A stretch of 64,000 nt of DNA from Arthrobacter sp. FW305-BF8. Its GTDB lineage: Bacteria > Actinomycetota > Actinomycetes > Actinomycetales > Micrococcaceae. Each line of letters opens with the position of its first letter. The stretch's first letter is position 1. The stretch is taken from positions 3,782,001 through 3,846,000 of the forward strand of contig NZ_CP084561.1 of NCBI RefSeq assembly GCF_021789315.1, in the 5' to 3' direction. This document shows positions 41,989-50,550 of this stretch, piece by piece. The notes beneath the pieces are model-generated. The model saw only the letters and a list, made by a program, of their open reading frames with translations. It made no database searches and had not been told where the DNA came from. The position numbers and the translations under genes are program-made.

Positions 41989-43244
41989 TTGTAGGCCTCC
42001 TCTTCGGAAATTGCGCCGACCGTATCACGGGCGAGCTCGTCGGCGAGCAGAGCCGACTGCTGGTCGAGCTGCGGTGTCCGCGTTGCGAAGACGTATTTGA
42101 ACAGGTCCTGGGGATCGACCGGCACGTCCTCACCGAGTCCGGTGCGGAGCTGGGTGGCTACCGCTTCTGCCTTCTCCGCGATCCGCGCGTCGCCGCCGTC
42201 GTCCAGCAAGCCTCTCTCCGTGAGGTAAGTCCTCATCCGAGTGAGCGGATCTCGCGCGACCCACTGGGCCACTTCGCTGTCCTGACGGTAGCGGGTGGCG
42301 TCGTCGGCGTTGGTGTGGGCCTGCATGCGGTAGGTGTGCGCCTCCACCAGCAGCGGGCCGGAACCTTCGCGGGCGAGCTTGACGGCACGGTCCAGCACCG
42401 CGAGGAGCGCGACGACGTCATTTCCGTCCACGCGTTCGCCGGCCATGCCGTAGCCCACGGCCTTATGCGCAAGCGACGGGGCGACCGACTGGTGGGCCAG
42501 GGGCACGGAGATGGCGTACTGGTTGTTTTGCACAAAGAAGATGACGGGCAGGTGGAATACGGCGGCGAAGTTGAGGGCCTCGTGGAAGTCACCCTCGCTG
42601 GTCGCGCCATCACCGCACATGGCCAGGACCACCGTGTCCTCGCCGCGCAGCTTGGCAGCGTGCGCGACGCCGACGGCGTGAAGCAACTGCGTAGTGAGCG
42701 GTGTGCACTGGATGCCGACTTTGTGCTTGAGGGGGTCGTAGCCCCCGTGCCAGTCCCCGCGGAAGATGGTCATGGCCTCGATCGGGTCCACGCCGCGGGC
42801 CATGACGGCGACAGCGTCGCGGTAGGTGGGGAACATCCAGTCGCCATCGGCGAGACAGAGGGCGGCAGCGACCTGGCAGGCCTCCTGGCCGTGGCTGGAG
42901 GGATAGACTGCCATGCGGCCTTGACGGACCAGGGCGGAATTCTGGTCGTTGACCCGCCGGCCAACGACGAGCTGCTCATACGCGGCGAGGAGTTCGTCGT
43001 CGCCAGGCAACGGGTACTCGTGGCCGGGTTGGGCACCCTGTTCGGAGTGGTGCCTCAGGCTACCGTCCTGATCCACCATCTGAATCTGGTGGCGCGCTGG
43101 CAGCATGTAGTCCTCAGTAGTGATGCCGAACTTGCGCACAGCTTCCGCGGTGGCACCGGGCAAGTGGGTATCCTCGTGTTGCATCGGAGCAGGCTGGCTC
43201 TGCTCTGTCGTGCCGGGTGCAGTGTGGTCTGCGGAGATCGTCAT
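41985..43244 (-). CDS. bkdA: Branched-chain 2-oxoacid dehydrogenase E1 alpha subunit
   Basis: 419 residues. The thiamine-diphosphate motif GDG...N is VVLAMCGDGATSEGDFHEAL followed by FVQNNQYAIS. The phospho-loop-like region HTYRMQAHTNADDATRYRQD and the start VVGRRVNDQNSALVRQGRMA match the alpha subunits of bkd/pdh-type E1. Promoter lies in the 160-base gap shared with the divergent Lrp-type regulator. Branched-chain rather than pyruvate specificity is inferred from the regulator and subunit layout. Confidence 0.92.
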   Translation of the reverse strand: MTISADHTAPGTTEQSQPAPMQHEDTHLPGATAEAVRKFGITTEDYMLPARHQIQMVDQDGSLRHHSEQGAQPGHEYPLPGDDELLAAYEQLVVGRRVNDQNSALVRQGRMAVYPSSHGQEACQVAAALCLADGDWMFPTYRDAVAVMARGVDPIEAMTIFRGDWHGGYDPLKHKVGIQCTPLTTQLLHAVGVAHAAKLRGEDTVVLAMCGDGATSEGDFHEALNFAAVFHLPVIFFVQNNQYAISVPLAHQSVAPSLAHKAVGYGMAGERVDGNDVVALLAVLDRAVKLAREGSGPLLVEAHTYRMQAHTNADDATRYRQDSEVAQWVARDPLTRMRTYLTERGLLDDGGDARIAEKAEAVATQLRTGLGEDVPVDPQDLFKYVFATRTPQLDQQSALLADELARDTVGAISEEEAYK

Positions 43245-43403
43245 TGGTCCGTCCTTCTATAGCCACTATTCGCTTTAAGTATGGTCCCGGACGTTGTTTC
43301 GTATCCAGCTCCATCGCGAATTGTGGAGAAGCACGCCAAACTCCTCTACCTTGATAGACAAATTGCAAATGCGAGCTGCATAACGGCTAGGAGTTGTAGA
43401 CGA

Positions 43404-43874
43404 ATGGCTCTAGATGACGAGGATCAGGCTACAGTCCCTCTGGACGATGTCGACCGCAAGATCATTGCCGAGCTAACACGGGACGGCCGGATGTCCGTCA
43501 CGCAAGTTGCCGAGAACGTCCACATTTCCCGAGCCCACGCCTACACGCGTATTGCGCGGCTGACAGGTCAGGGTGTGCTAACGAGGTTCACAGTACTAGT
43601 CGACCCCATCAAGGCTGGCCTCAAGTCCTCGGCCTACGTGACGCTCAAGGTTCAACAGCACTCGTGGCGGGAACTGCGGGAGCAGTTGCGCACCATTCCC
43701 GAGGTGCACCACATCGCCCTCGTAGGAGGGGACTTTGATGTCATCTTGCTGGTACGGGCCGTGGACAACGTCCACCTCCGCCGGGTGATTTTTGATCAGT
43801 TGCAATCCGTGGCAGGTGTGCTGGATACGCAGACGTTCCTGGTGTTTGAGGATCTGGATTCGCGATCCGGATGA
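43404..43874 (+). CDS. Lrp/AsnC-family transcriptional regulator (BkdR-like)
   Basis: 156 residues. The N-terminal helix-turn-helix is LDDVDRKIIAELTRDGRMSV and HISRAHAYTRIARLTGQGVL; the RAM (AsnC ligand-binding) domain follows (SAYVTLKVQQHSWRELREQL; VGGDFDVILLVRAVDNVHLR). Divergent from the bkd operon, so it probably senses an amino acid or 2-oxoacid and controls it. The spacer 43245-43403 is AT-richer than the genes and contains the AT-rich run gacaaattgcaaatg near 43356, a possible binding region. ATG at 43404 is chosen over one 123 bases upstream. Confidence 0.88.
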   Translation: MALDDEDQATVPLDDVDRKIIAELTRDGRMSVTQVAENVHISRAHAYTRIARLTGQGVLTRFTVLVDPIKAGLKSSAYVTLKVQQHSWRELREQLRTIPEVHHIALVGGDFDVILLVRAVDNVHLRRVIFDQLQSVAGVLDTQTFLVFEDLDSRSG

Positions 43875-43908
43875 TTACCGTAGTTGGCCCAATTCGGTAC
43901 ACCCGCCT

Positions 43909-45255
43909 TTAGCGCGCAGGCCTTCTCCTCGTCGGCATGCGATGTCGCGGACCGGCCCCCCGGTGCAGCAGGAATACAGCAATGGCCTCCACGAAAATCG
44001 TCAGTCCCAGTCCGACAAGTACACCTATTAGCGCGCCTACAGCTGCCATAACAGGAAGAAGGACAAGCGATAACGCAATGCCCATGATGCTTCCTAGTGT
44101 CGTCGCGTACACCAGTTGCCTAGAACCCCCAAGTGGGATTAGACAGGCCCGACTGACCAGCCGTTCCAAGAGGATTGCTGCGCACAACGCAGCCAACACG
44201 ATGCCAACCGTCGGATCAAACTCAATCTGGCTGGATCCAAGCAGGCCCCAGAGCCACGGTCCCGTAACAAAGATTCCAGCAAAAGCCACCAAGGCCAAGA
44301 CAACGGAGACGAGCATCGCCTGGCGGCTGCGCTTCAATATCCGACGCCGCGTCCCGCCATTAGGCACCCACCCCTGAGCTACGCTTACTATCGGCGCGAT
44401 GAGTGACATAAATTGCTTTTGAATTTTATCCGCCAGTGCGAACACTGGCAAAGCTCCAGGCGCTATGAGCCCTACGATAAATAGCGGCACTGTGATATAG
44501 ACCACCGAAATAAGACTAGTAGTCATGCCATGCCCCTGAGTTCTCAGGGCAGAAATAATAACACCGAATCTTAATTTCGGTATTTCATATCCGACAGTCG
44601 CAGACACTGCCGACGCCGCACCCGACAGTTTTTTTATGCGCAAGCTGACAATACCGACTGCAGTAAGCATTCCGCATAACTGCACAGAAAGAGCTGCTTC
44701 GATGTTGGTCCCTGAATAAAGCAGAATTATGGCAACTGCAGTTGCTAATGACCGGGGGACTGTCTCTGTCCACAGAAGAGCAAACGGTTTAGAGATGCCT
44801 ACGAAGACCCAATTACTACTAAGACCCGCGGCCGCCGTCCCTACTAACGAGAGCCCCGATAGACCCTTGTCGTCTGGAAACATCCACCAGAGGAGCGATA
44901 GGCTCACGACAGTTGAAGGCAGTCCTATGAGCAACCGACCAAGCAGTGATTTTCTGAACTCGGCCACTTGTTCCGAGCCATTCATCGCCGCGATCATCGC
45001 CGGGCCTGTGAGAGCCCACCCATATCCGACGAACACCGCCGTAATTATTCCAAAGGCCTGACCTAGCGCAACAGTCGCCCAGGCGTCTGGTCCTCCAGCA
45101 AAGACAATCGCGGGAACCATCAACAAGCCGCCGGCTCCGAGCAGAAGAGTCGTCAGGGCATATCCAATGACAAGGGATATGCTCCTCGGCCTGGGCCGTT
45201 CCGCAGTTGCTTCAGTGAGCTCGGCTGTGAGCGTCGTGGCCGACGTTGACCTCAT
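43909..45255 (-). CDS. Polysaccharide flippase-like membrane protein
   Basis: 448 residues with twelve or so membrane helices (SISLVIGYALTTLLLGAGGL first). Layout and the phrases FALADKIQKQFMSLIAPIVS and ALTGPAMIAAMNGSEQVAEF match Wzx/MATE-type lipid-linked oligosaccharide flippases. It would move repeat units across the membrane for polymerisation. Immediately downstream of the BY-kinase gene on the same strand. Base composition is less GC-rich than the bkd genes next door. Confidence 0.8.
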   Translation of the reverse strand: MRSTSATTLTAELTEATAERPRPRSISLVIGYALTTLLLGAGGLLMVPAIVFAGGPDAWATVALGQAFGIITAVFVGYGWALTGPAMIAAMNGSEQVAEFRKSLLGRLLIGLPSTVVSLSLLWWMFPDDKGLSGLSLVGTAAAGLSSNWVFVGISKPFALLWTETVPRSLATAVAIILLYSGTNIEAALSVQLCGMLTAVGIVSLRIKKLSGAASAVSATVGYEIPKLRFGVIISALRTQGHGMTTSLISVVYITVPLFIVGLIAPGALPVFALADKIQKQFMSLIAPIVSVAQGWVPNGGTRRRILKRSRQAMLVSVVLALVAFAGIFVTGPWLWGLLGSSQIEFDPTVGIVLAALCAAILLERLVSRACLIPLGGSRQLVYATTLGSIMGIALSLVLLPVMAAVGALIGVLVGLGLTIFVEAIAVFLLHRGAGPRHRMPTRRRPAR

Positions 45256-45310
45256 GGCCGTGTTCGACGTCTCGGCGTGCAGCCGGATTCAGCTTGTGGG
45301 AAGAAACCGC

Positions 45311-46828
45311 TCACAGATCGCTTCTGTCTCCCCGCGAAAGCAACGCTGCCCGCCGCGCCGAGCGACTGGTCTCCATTTCGGGGCCAGGGGTGGTCATGTG
45401 GGGCGCGCCTTCTGGTCGCGACGCCGCCCCGTTGTTCAAGCTGTCAAAATAGCCAGAGTCTGGTCTCGGCTCAGTCCGACTTTCATATGAGTACGCCGAA
45501 CCACCATATGCATCCGGTCCCTTGGCTGGTGTTCTGTTGAGGACCACTCCGAGTGTCTTGGAACCTACCATGTCCAACGAAGCCAGCGACCTTTCAAGCT
45601 CGTTCAGCTTTGTGCGCTTGGCTCCAACCACCAAGAGAACAGAGTCCACGGCTTGCGCAAGAACAGCGGCGTCAGTCACGGGCAGCAACGGAGGCGTGTC
45701 AATGATCACTACATCGAAAGAATTCTCCAAACGAAGCAGTATGTGTTTCATTTCGTCGGACCCCAGCAGCTCACTCGGGTTAGGGGGTATACGACCTGAC
45801 GTGAGTACGACGAGGTCATCCTCGCCCCAAGGCTGCAACAGGTCCGAGACATCAGCGGTACGGATAAGGGCGGTGCTCAGACCCGCTGTCCGCTCCAATC
45901 CGAGGTAATCGCCGATCATGGGGCGGCGAAGATCTGCATCCACTAGGCATACAGAACGACCGGACTGGGCGTATGCCAGCGCCAGATTTATTGCAGTCGT
46001 GCTCTTGCCTTCACCGGGGTTGGAGGAGGTGACCAATATCGTGTTTGACGACGACGAAACTGTGGCGAATTGGAGGTTTGTTCGCAGTTGCCTAAATGAC
46101 TCTGCCCGCGGACTCTGGCCTCCCGCCTGCGTAAGCAGTGGAGACTTCACTGCATCCGCATCGAAGGCTATTCCCGCAAGTATCGGCGTCTCAGTGACTT
46201 TACGAAGATCGGCCTCGCCGCGAATTTTGTTGTCCGTCGCCTTCCTAATGTAGGCCGCGCCGATTCCCATGGCCAGCCCAAGGACGGCACCAAGCAACAG
46301 GTCCAGTTTCGTGTTTGGCGCCGAAGGAACTTGGGGGGCGACGGCAGGAGCAATTACTGACAACCGTACTGGCGACGTCCCACCGTTCGCAGGAGTTTCC
46401 AACTTCTCGACAGCCTTGATCAGGCTGTCAGCGGCAGCCTGAGCAATGGACGCCGCTTGCACCGGCGACGTGTCAGATGCCGTAATACTGATCAGCACTG
46501 TGTTCAGGTCAGCGCTCGCCTTCACTCGTTGTGCAAGATCAGCGGGCTGCACTCCAAGCCCCAAAGCGTCAATTGCGGGTTGGAGGACGACCGGCGTCGT
46601 GGCAGCCTTGACGTAGGACTGGACTCGCGCCTGGCTAAAAGTATTGCCCTGCTGCAGCTCTTGGACGCTGCCGGAATTCTGGATGGCAACAAAGAGCTGT
46701 GTCTCCGCCGTATATGTTGGTTTACTGAGCAGCGACACCGCCGCCGCAACAACCAGCCCGGCCAAAGTAAACGCGACTATACCCATCCAGCTACGACGGA
46801 CAAGCGCTACTAAGTCACGTATCTCCAA
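45311..46828 (-). CDS. Wzz/BY-kinase: polysaccharide chain-length and tyrosine autokinase
   Basis: 505 residues from a TTG behind ACAGGGGGAAC (an upstream ATG at 46873 lacks a site). N-terminal Wzz-type domain with a first helix (WMGIVAFTLAGLVVAAAVSL) and a second before the kinase (KLDLLLGAVLGLAMGIGAAY). The kinase has Walker A SSNPGEGKSTTAINLALAYA, Walker A' CLVDADLRRPMIG and Walker B VIIDTPPLLPVTDAA. The C-terminus carries a Tyr-rich tail (YGGSAYSYESR, DSGYFDS), the autophosphorylation cluster. It controls polymer length and export in Wzy-dependent systems. No cognate phosphatase is in the window. Confidence 0.93.
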   Translation of the reverse strand: MEIRDLVALVRRSWMGIVAFTLAGLVVAAAVSLLSKPTYTAETQLFVAIQNSGSVQELQQGNTFSQARVQSYVKAATTPVVLQPAIDALGLGVQPADLAQRVKASADLNTVLISITASDTSPVQAASIAQAAADSLIKAVEKLETPANGGTSPVRLSVIAPAVAPQVPSAPNTKLDLLLGAVLGLAMGIGAAYIRKATDNKIRGEADLRKVTETPILAGIAFDADAVKSPLLTQAGGQSPRAESFRQLRTNLQFATVSSSSNTILVTSSNPGEGKSTTAINLALAYAQSGRSVCLVDADLRRPMIGDYLGLERTAGLSTALIRTADVSDLLQPWGEDDLVVLTSGRIPPNPSELLGSDEMKHILLRLENSFDVVIIDTPPLLPVTDAAVLAQAVDSVLLVVGAKRTKLNELERSLASLDMVGSKTLGVVLNRTPAKGPDAYGGSAYSYESRTEPRPDSGYFDSLNNGAASRPEGAPHMTTPGPEMETSRSARRAALLSRGDRSDL

Positions 46829-47111
46829 AGTTCCCCCTGTAATTTTCCTTGACGAGTTGGGTGCAGCGTGCACCAGAGCGGCAGTCGTCGAAGAATCGTC
46901 CTAAGTGTACCCGCCGACGGGCAAGCACCGGTCCGCAGACAAATCACCGAACGGCCCGTGGCGGCTCGATCTAGCACGGCTACAACAGGTCGTTGCGGCT
47001 GGCGCTAGACGTCGCATGCAAGTACCGGCGCCACGGTCAGAAATGCAAGATCATCCCACCGACAACGGCAAGGTGAATCACTGGCCGACGCGCATCCGGC
47101 ACTACCCGTGC

Positions 47112-47801
47112 TCAGGGGTTGTCCGCAACCCGCCTGCCAGGCAAATGGTCTTTTGGTGGCCTAACGACGCCCTTGACGCGAGAAAAGTACTGCCCACTAA
47201 GGTCCCTCTTGACGACATCACCCCTGGGGGACACGACGAGACCGCCCGCTTCGTCCAACTTCTTGTCTACCGTTACGCCCATGCCAACTACTGACCGATC
47301 AGGAACCTTGGTCCCAGGTGTAAGGGCAACATTCGATGAAACTATGCAGTATGAACCAACCGTGATTTCAGCTACAGACTGCTCCGACTCTTTCCAGGCG
47401 ATCCCGTGGGTTATAAAGGTTGACCGCACGCCGGCAATTGTCGTGTGCGTTCCAATGTGAACGCCTCCGCTGCAGTCAATGTAGTGCCGATTGGTAATTG
47501 CAGAGTGATCTCCTAGCAGCAGCTGGCCCGAAGTCGTAGTCATCCAGAGGTCGGGAGCGCTGGAGATCCAATTAAGTTGCCCGATCCGCGCTTCGACACC
47601 CAGTTGGACTTGCCTCATTCCACGAATGACGGTGAGCGCTCCGATCCGTGAGCCCTTCCCAAGCGACATCTCGTTGATATTTAGGAGCAAACACGGCGCG
47701 ACGTCGGCTGTGGGATGTATATCGAACCCCTGTGCTCGTAGGAGGCCATTTTTTAACCTACTGCTGGGCAGGAGGCCCGTCAGCGCTAGTGATAGATTCA
47801 T
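47112..47801 (-). CDS. Left-handed beta-helix acetyltransferase (WcaF-like)
   Basis: 229 residues from the ATG after GGGGAGTC. Hexapeptide-type repeats are visible: IGALTVIRGMRQVQLGVEAR, IGQLNWISS, LLGDHSAITNRHYIDCSGGV, IGTHTTIAGVRSTFITHGIA and ITVGSYCIVSSNVALTPGTK. The catalytic His is probably the one in TFITHGIA. It resembles acetyltransferases that decorate colanic-acid-type sugars. The N-terminal MNLSLALTGLLPSSRLKNGL may bind the membrane surface. First gene of the minus-strand arm of the polysaccharide locus. Confidence 0.82.
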   Translation of the reverse strand: MNLSLALTGLLPSSRLKNGLLRAQGFDIHPTADVAPCLLLNINEMSLGKGSRIGALTVIRGMRQVQLGVEARIGQLNWISSAPDLWMTTTSGQLLLGDHSAITNRHYIDCSGGVHIGTHTTIAGVRSTFITHGIAWKESEQSVAEITVGSYCIVSSNVALTPGTKVPDRSVVGMGVTVDKKLDEAGGLVVSPRGDVVKRDLSGQYFSRVKGVVRPPKDHLPGRRVADNP

Positions 47802-48482
47802 GACTCCCCATTTAGTAAACATAGTCGGACGGTGCTATCGGCTAGAAAACGTCCAACGGCGACCCCAGATAGAACAACTGGGCATTGACCTAGCTTCAGT
47901 TCCACTGTAAATCCCCAGACTTCACGCTTAGAAATTGCGCGCGCATGACCATGCGCTACGCGACGCATGAGAGCCACGCGCCCCCAGGTACAGGCACGCC
48001 CGTAAATGTTTGAGATCACCTATCAGGGCTGCCTCTGTCCATCGACCGAACTGTCCCATGAGCGGCCGCACGGACCACTCGGGCGCGACTACGACGCCTA
48101 ATACTACCCATGCCCGAGCTTCCTGCTTTGCGTTGATGCTGCTGGCGTCCTCCTGATTCGCTTGGTCACTCACCCATCGCCGGAAGTCGGGGCATCCTGA
48201 AATCACGGCAGAGGGGCAGGGCCCCGTAGCAAGTCCAGTTGACCACCGACCCATGTGGCAAATGGTTATGATGAGATCCGCAGATGTTGGTAGGACAGCT
48301 GCCTTCTAGACTCTTTGGCGCAAAACAACGGAAGCGTTCGGGGAACATACGGTCGCTCAGCAAATCGAGATGCATGCCCCCTGCACGCCTCACCGGGGCA
48401 TGTGAAGCCTTGGGATTTGATCGCGTTGCTTGTCCTGCATCCAGGCAATTACTTCAGCAATTTTGCGACTATAAAGGAATGC
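47802..48482. other. Gene-free 680-base divergent region of the polysaccharide locus
   Basis: Lies between the minus-strand acetyltransferase and the plus-strand glycosyltransferase operon. Frames of 73-108 residues exist but none shows a good start, a known motif or ribosome-binding site. The stretch must contain the promoters of both arms, and is unusually long for this window. I see no tRNA or clear repeat in it. Confidence 0.5.
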
Positions 48483-49319
48483 ATGAGCCACGAGCAGCAA
48501 CAAGCCAAGGTCAGCGCTGTAATCTTGACCCTTAATGAAGAAATCACCATTGCCTCGGCCATAAACAGCCTTCAGTGGTGTGATGAAATTTTCGTCGTTG
48601 ATAGCGGCAGCCGCGACGATACCAGAAATGTCGCCGAGCAGTTAGGGGCGACCGTTGTTCAGCACAGACAGCAAGGGATCTTCCTGATTAGTGAGCAGCG
48701 AAACTGGTCGATACAGAATCTTCCCATTCGTAACGACTGGATACTTTTCCTGGATGCCGACGAGGAGTCGACGCCTGAGTTTCAGACGGCCGTGAAGTCC
48801 TTTTTATCTACCCACGAAAATAGCCCAGCTTTTTATACGGCACCGGCTTTCATGTACTATAATAGCTGGCTTAAAAATTTAAGTGGCTTCCCTAACTGGC
48901 ACCCCAGAATAGTCCGACGAAGCTCGGACGTGCGATTCACTGGTGGCGTCTGGGAAGACTTTGATTCCCCCGACTTAGCCGCGAAGATCCCCGTGCCTTA
49001 CATTCACAGAACCAATGCAAAGGGACTTGAAGATTGGATCGGCAAGCACATACGGTATGCGCGCTGGGAAGCATCACGGATAACTGCAGGCCGTGACGCC
49101 AGCGGCACTAAGGAAAGACGAGCAATTGGCCGGCGCATCCGTTACGCCCTAGGACCCCTGCGTAAGTACGCATCCATTTTGCATCTGGCCCTATTCCGGC
49201 GCGGCATCCTGGATGGCCCCGAGGCCATGTCTTACCTTCGCAGAATGTTTATGTACGAGCTCCTAATCGATGAATTTATAGTTGAAGAAAAGAAAAAGCG
49301 CTCCGGGGGGCAGCTGTGA
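48483..49319 (+). CDS. Family 2 glycosyltransferase (WaaE-like)
   Basis: 278 residues from the ATG after AAAGGAATGC. GT-A fold: VSAVILTLNEEITIASAINS, then the metal/nucleotide Asp in EIFVVDSGSRDDTRNVAEQL and the DxD-like WILFLDADEESTPEFQ. The later HPRIVRRSSDVRFTGGVWED resembles lipopolysaccharide core beta-glucosyltransferases of the WaaE/KdtX type. AT-richer than neighbours, suggesting transfer. First gene of the plus-strand polysaccharide operon; its stop overlaps the next start. Confidence 0.88.
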   Translation: MSHEQQQAKVSAVILTLNEEITIASAINSLQWCDEIFVVDSGSRDDTRNVAEQLGATVVQHRQQGIFLISEQRNWSIQNLPIRNDWILFLDADEESTPEFQTAVKSFLSTHENSPAFYTAPAFMYYNSWLKNLSGFPNWHPRIVRRSSDVRFTGGVWEDFDSPDLAAKIPVPYIHRTNAKGLEDWIGKHIRYARWEASRITAGRDASGTKERRAIGRRIRYALGPLRKYASILHLALFRRGILDGPEAMSYLRRMFMYELLIDEFIVEEKKKRSGGQL

Positions 49320-50467
49320 TGACTAACAGAGACTCAAAGCCGGCTGGGACAGATTACACGCTGGTCTTGGGAAGAGTGCACGATAAGATTGGCGGCCCAA
49401 CTCGAACAATCTGGGGTTACGTCCAGGGACTTTCTCGCCTCGGAAAGACAAGTACAGTAGCTGGGCTAGGAAGCCATAACGATCTAGAAGCAAATTTCGC
49501 GGAATCGCAGGCTACCGCCCTGTTGGCATTCAACGGTCCGACTGCCGCGAGGGCGCTTCAACTGATTCGTCTTTACTGCCGTTCAAAAGGTTCGACGCTC
49601 GTTATCGTCGGCGTTTGGCACCTATCATTTTTCATTCTTGGGCTTTGTAATCTGGCCCACTGCATCGTACCGGGTGTCTCCCGCCCGCAAGTTCTGCTCG
49701 TTCCGACCATGTCGCTAACAACTTACGACTGGGCGAAACATCGATTGTTGAAGCAAGCATTACGACCGGTGGTTGCAATGATCCTCCGGGGATTGCACGG
49801 AGTTGTCTTCGCGTCTACGGGTGAATTGGAGTTGAGCCAACCAGCAGTCTGGCGAAAGGCTGCGGTGGTTCTTCATCCCTCGATCTCGATAAGTGACAAT
49901 GAGCCTGCCTCAATTGAAAGTCGAGATATCGATGTATTATTCGTTGGCCGACTTGATCACCAAAAAGATCTCCCTCTTCTTATAAGAAGCTTCGCACTCC
50001 TCGAGGAGGTACGCGATTTGCATATTATCGGGTCCGGCGATGCCGCATATGTATCAGAGTTAGTCAAGCTTGCAAGTGATCTCAATATTGGTGACAGAAT
50101 CCAATGGCACGGATGGAAATCGCACGAGGAAACGCTAGCGTTCCTTCGCCGCTCAAAAGTAGTTGCCGTTACGTCGATTATTGAGAATTTTTGTCATGTA
50201 GCCGTCGAGGCGCTCGTCAGCCAGAGCAACCTGGTGCTGGTCGACAGAGTTATGTCTGCGAAGGACTTTGCCAAGTACGCCGACATCGATGTGACTGAGC
50301 CGAACGAACATGAATTGGCTACCAGCTTGGGCTCGCGGCTCGCCTCCTGGGCCGATGGAGAAGCTGAGAGGATCGCGTCCGCCGCCGCCATCCGCCGAGC
50401 ATGTAGTCCTGAATTCGCAGCGTCTGAGCTAGACAAGTTTTTGGCCTTGGGGAAAGAATCATCCTGA
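49319..50467 (+). CDS. Family 4-type glycosyltransferase
   Basis: 382 residues. GT-B fold; the C-terminal Rossmann half is clear: DIDVLFVGRLDHQKDLPLLI, LHIIGSGDAAYVSELV, RIQWHGWKSHEETLAFLRRS and SIIENFCHVAVEAL (the E-x7-E region, first Glu in SIIENF). The N-terminal half has IVGVWHLSFFILGLCNLAHC. A GTG directly before the ATG is an alternative start. AT-rich codon use compared with bkd. Sugar donor unknown. Confidence 0.87.
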   Translation: MTNRDSKPAGTDYTLVLGRVHDKIGGPTRTIWGYVQGLSRLGKTSTVAGLGSHNDLEANFAESQATALLAFNGPTAARALQLIRLYCRSKGSTLVIVGVWHLSFFILGLCNLAHCIVPGVSRPQVLLVPTMSLTTYDWAKHRLLKQALRPVVAMILRGLHGVVFASTGELELSQPAVWRKAAVVLHPSISISDNEPASIESRDIDVLFVGRLDHQKDLPLLIRSFALLEEVRDLHIIGSGDAAYVSELVKLASDLNIGDRIQWHGWKSHEETLAFLRRSKVVAVTSIIENFCHVAVEALVSQSNLVLVDRVMSAKDFAKYADIDVTEPNEHELATSLGSRLASWADGEAERIASAAAIRRACSPEFAASELDKFLALGKESS

Positions 50468-50550
50468 GGGGTTGTCGGTACTGAAAGTAAGCACTGTCCC
50501 GGCGAACAAGTTTCCGCATTTGTTATTCACAATTGGCCTAGGAGCCTTCC

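Noticed and set aside
46905..47294. 129-residue plus-strand frame
   Set aside because: Its second half is antisense to the acetyltransferase gene, and its first part lacks a start site and motifs.
47928..48254. 108-residue minus-strand frame in the divergent region
   Set aside because: No ribosome-binding site, no recognisable fold and low-complexity ending; not supported as a gene.
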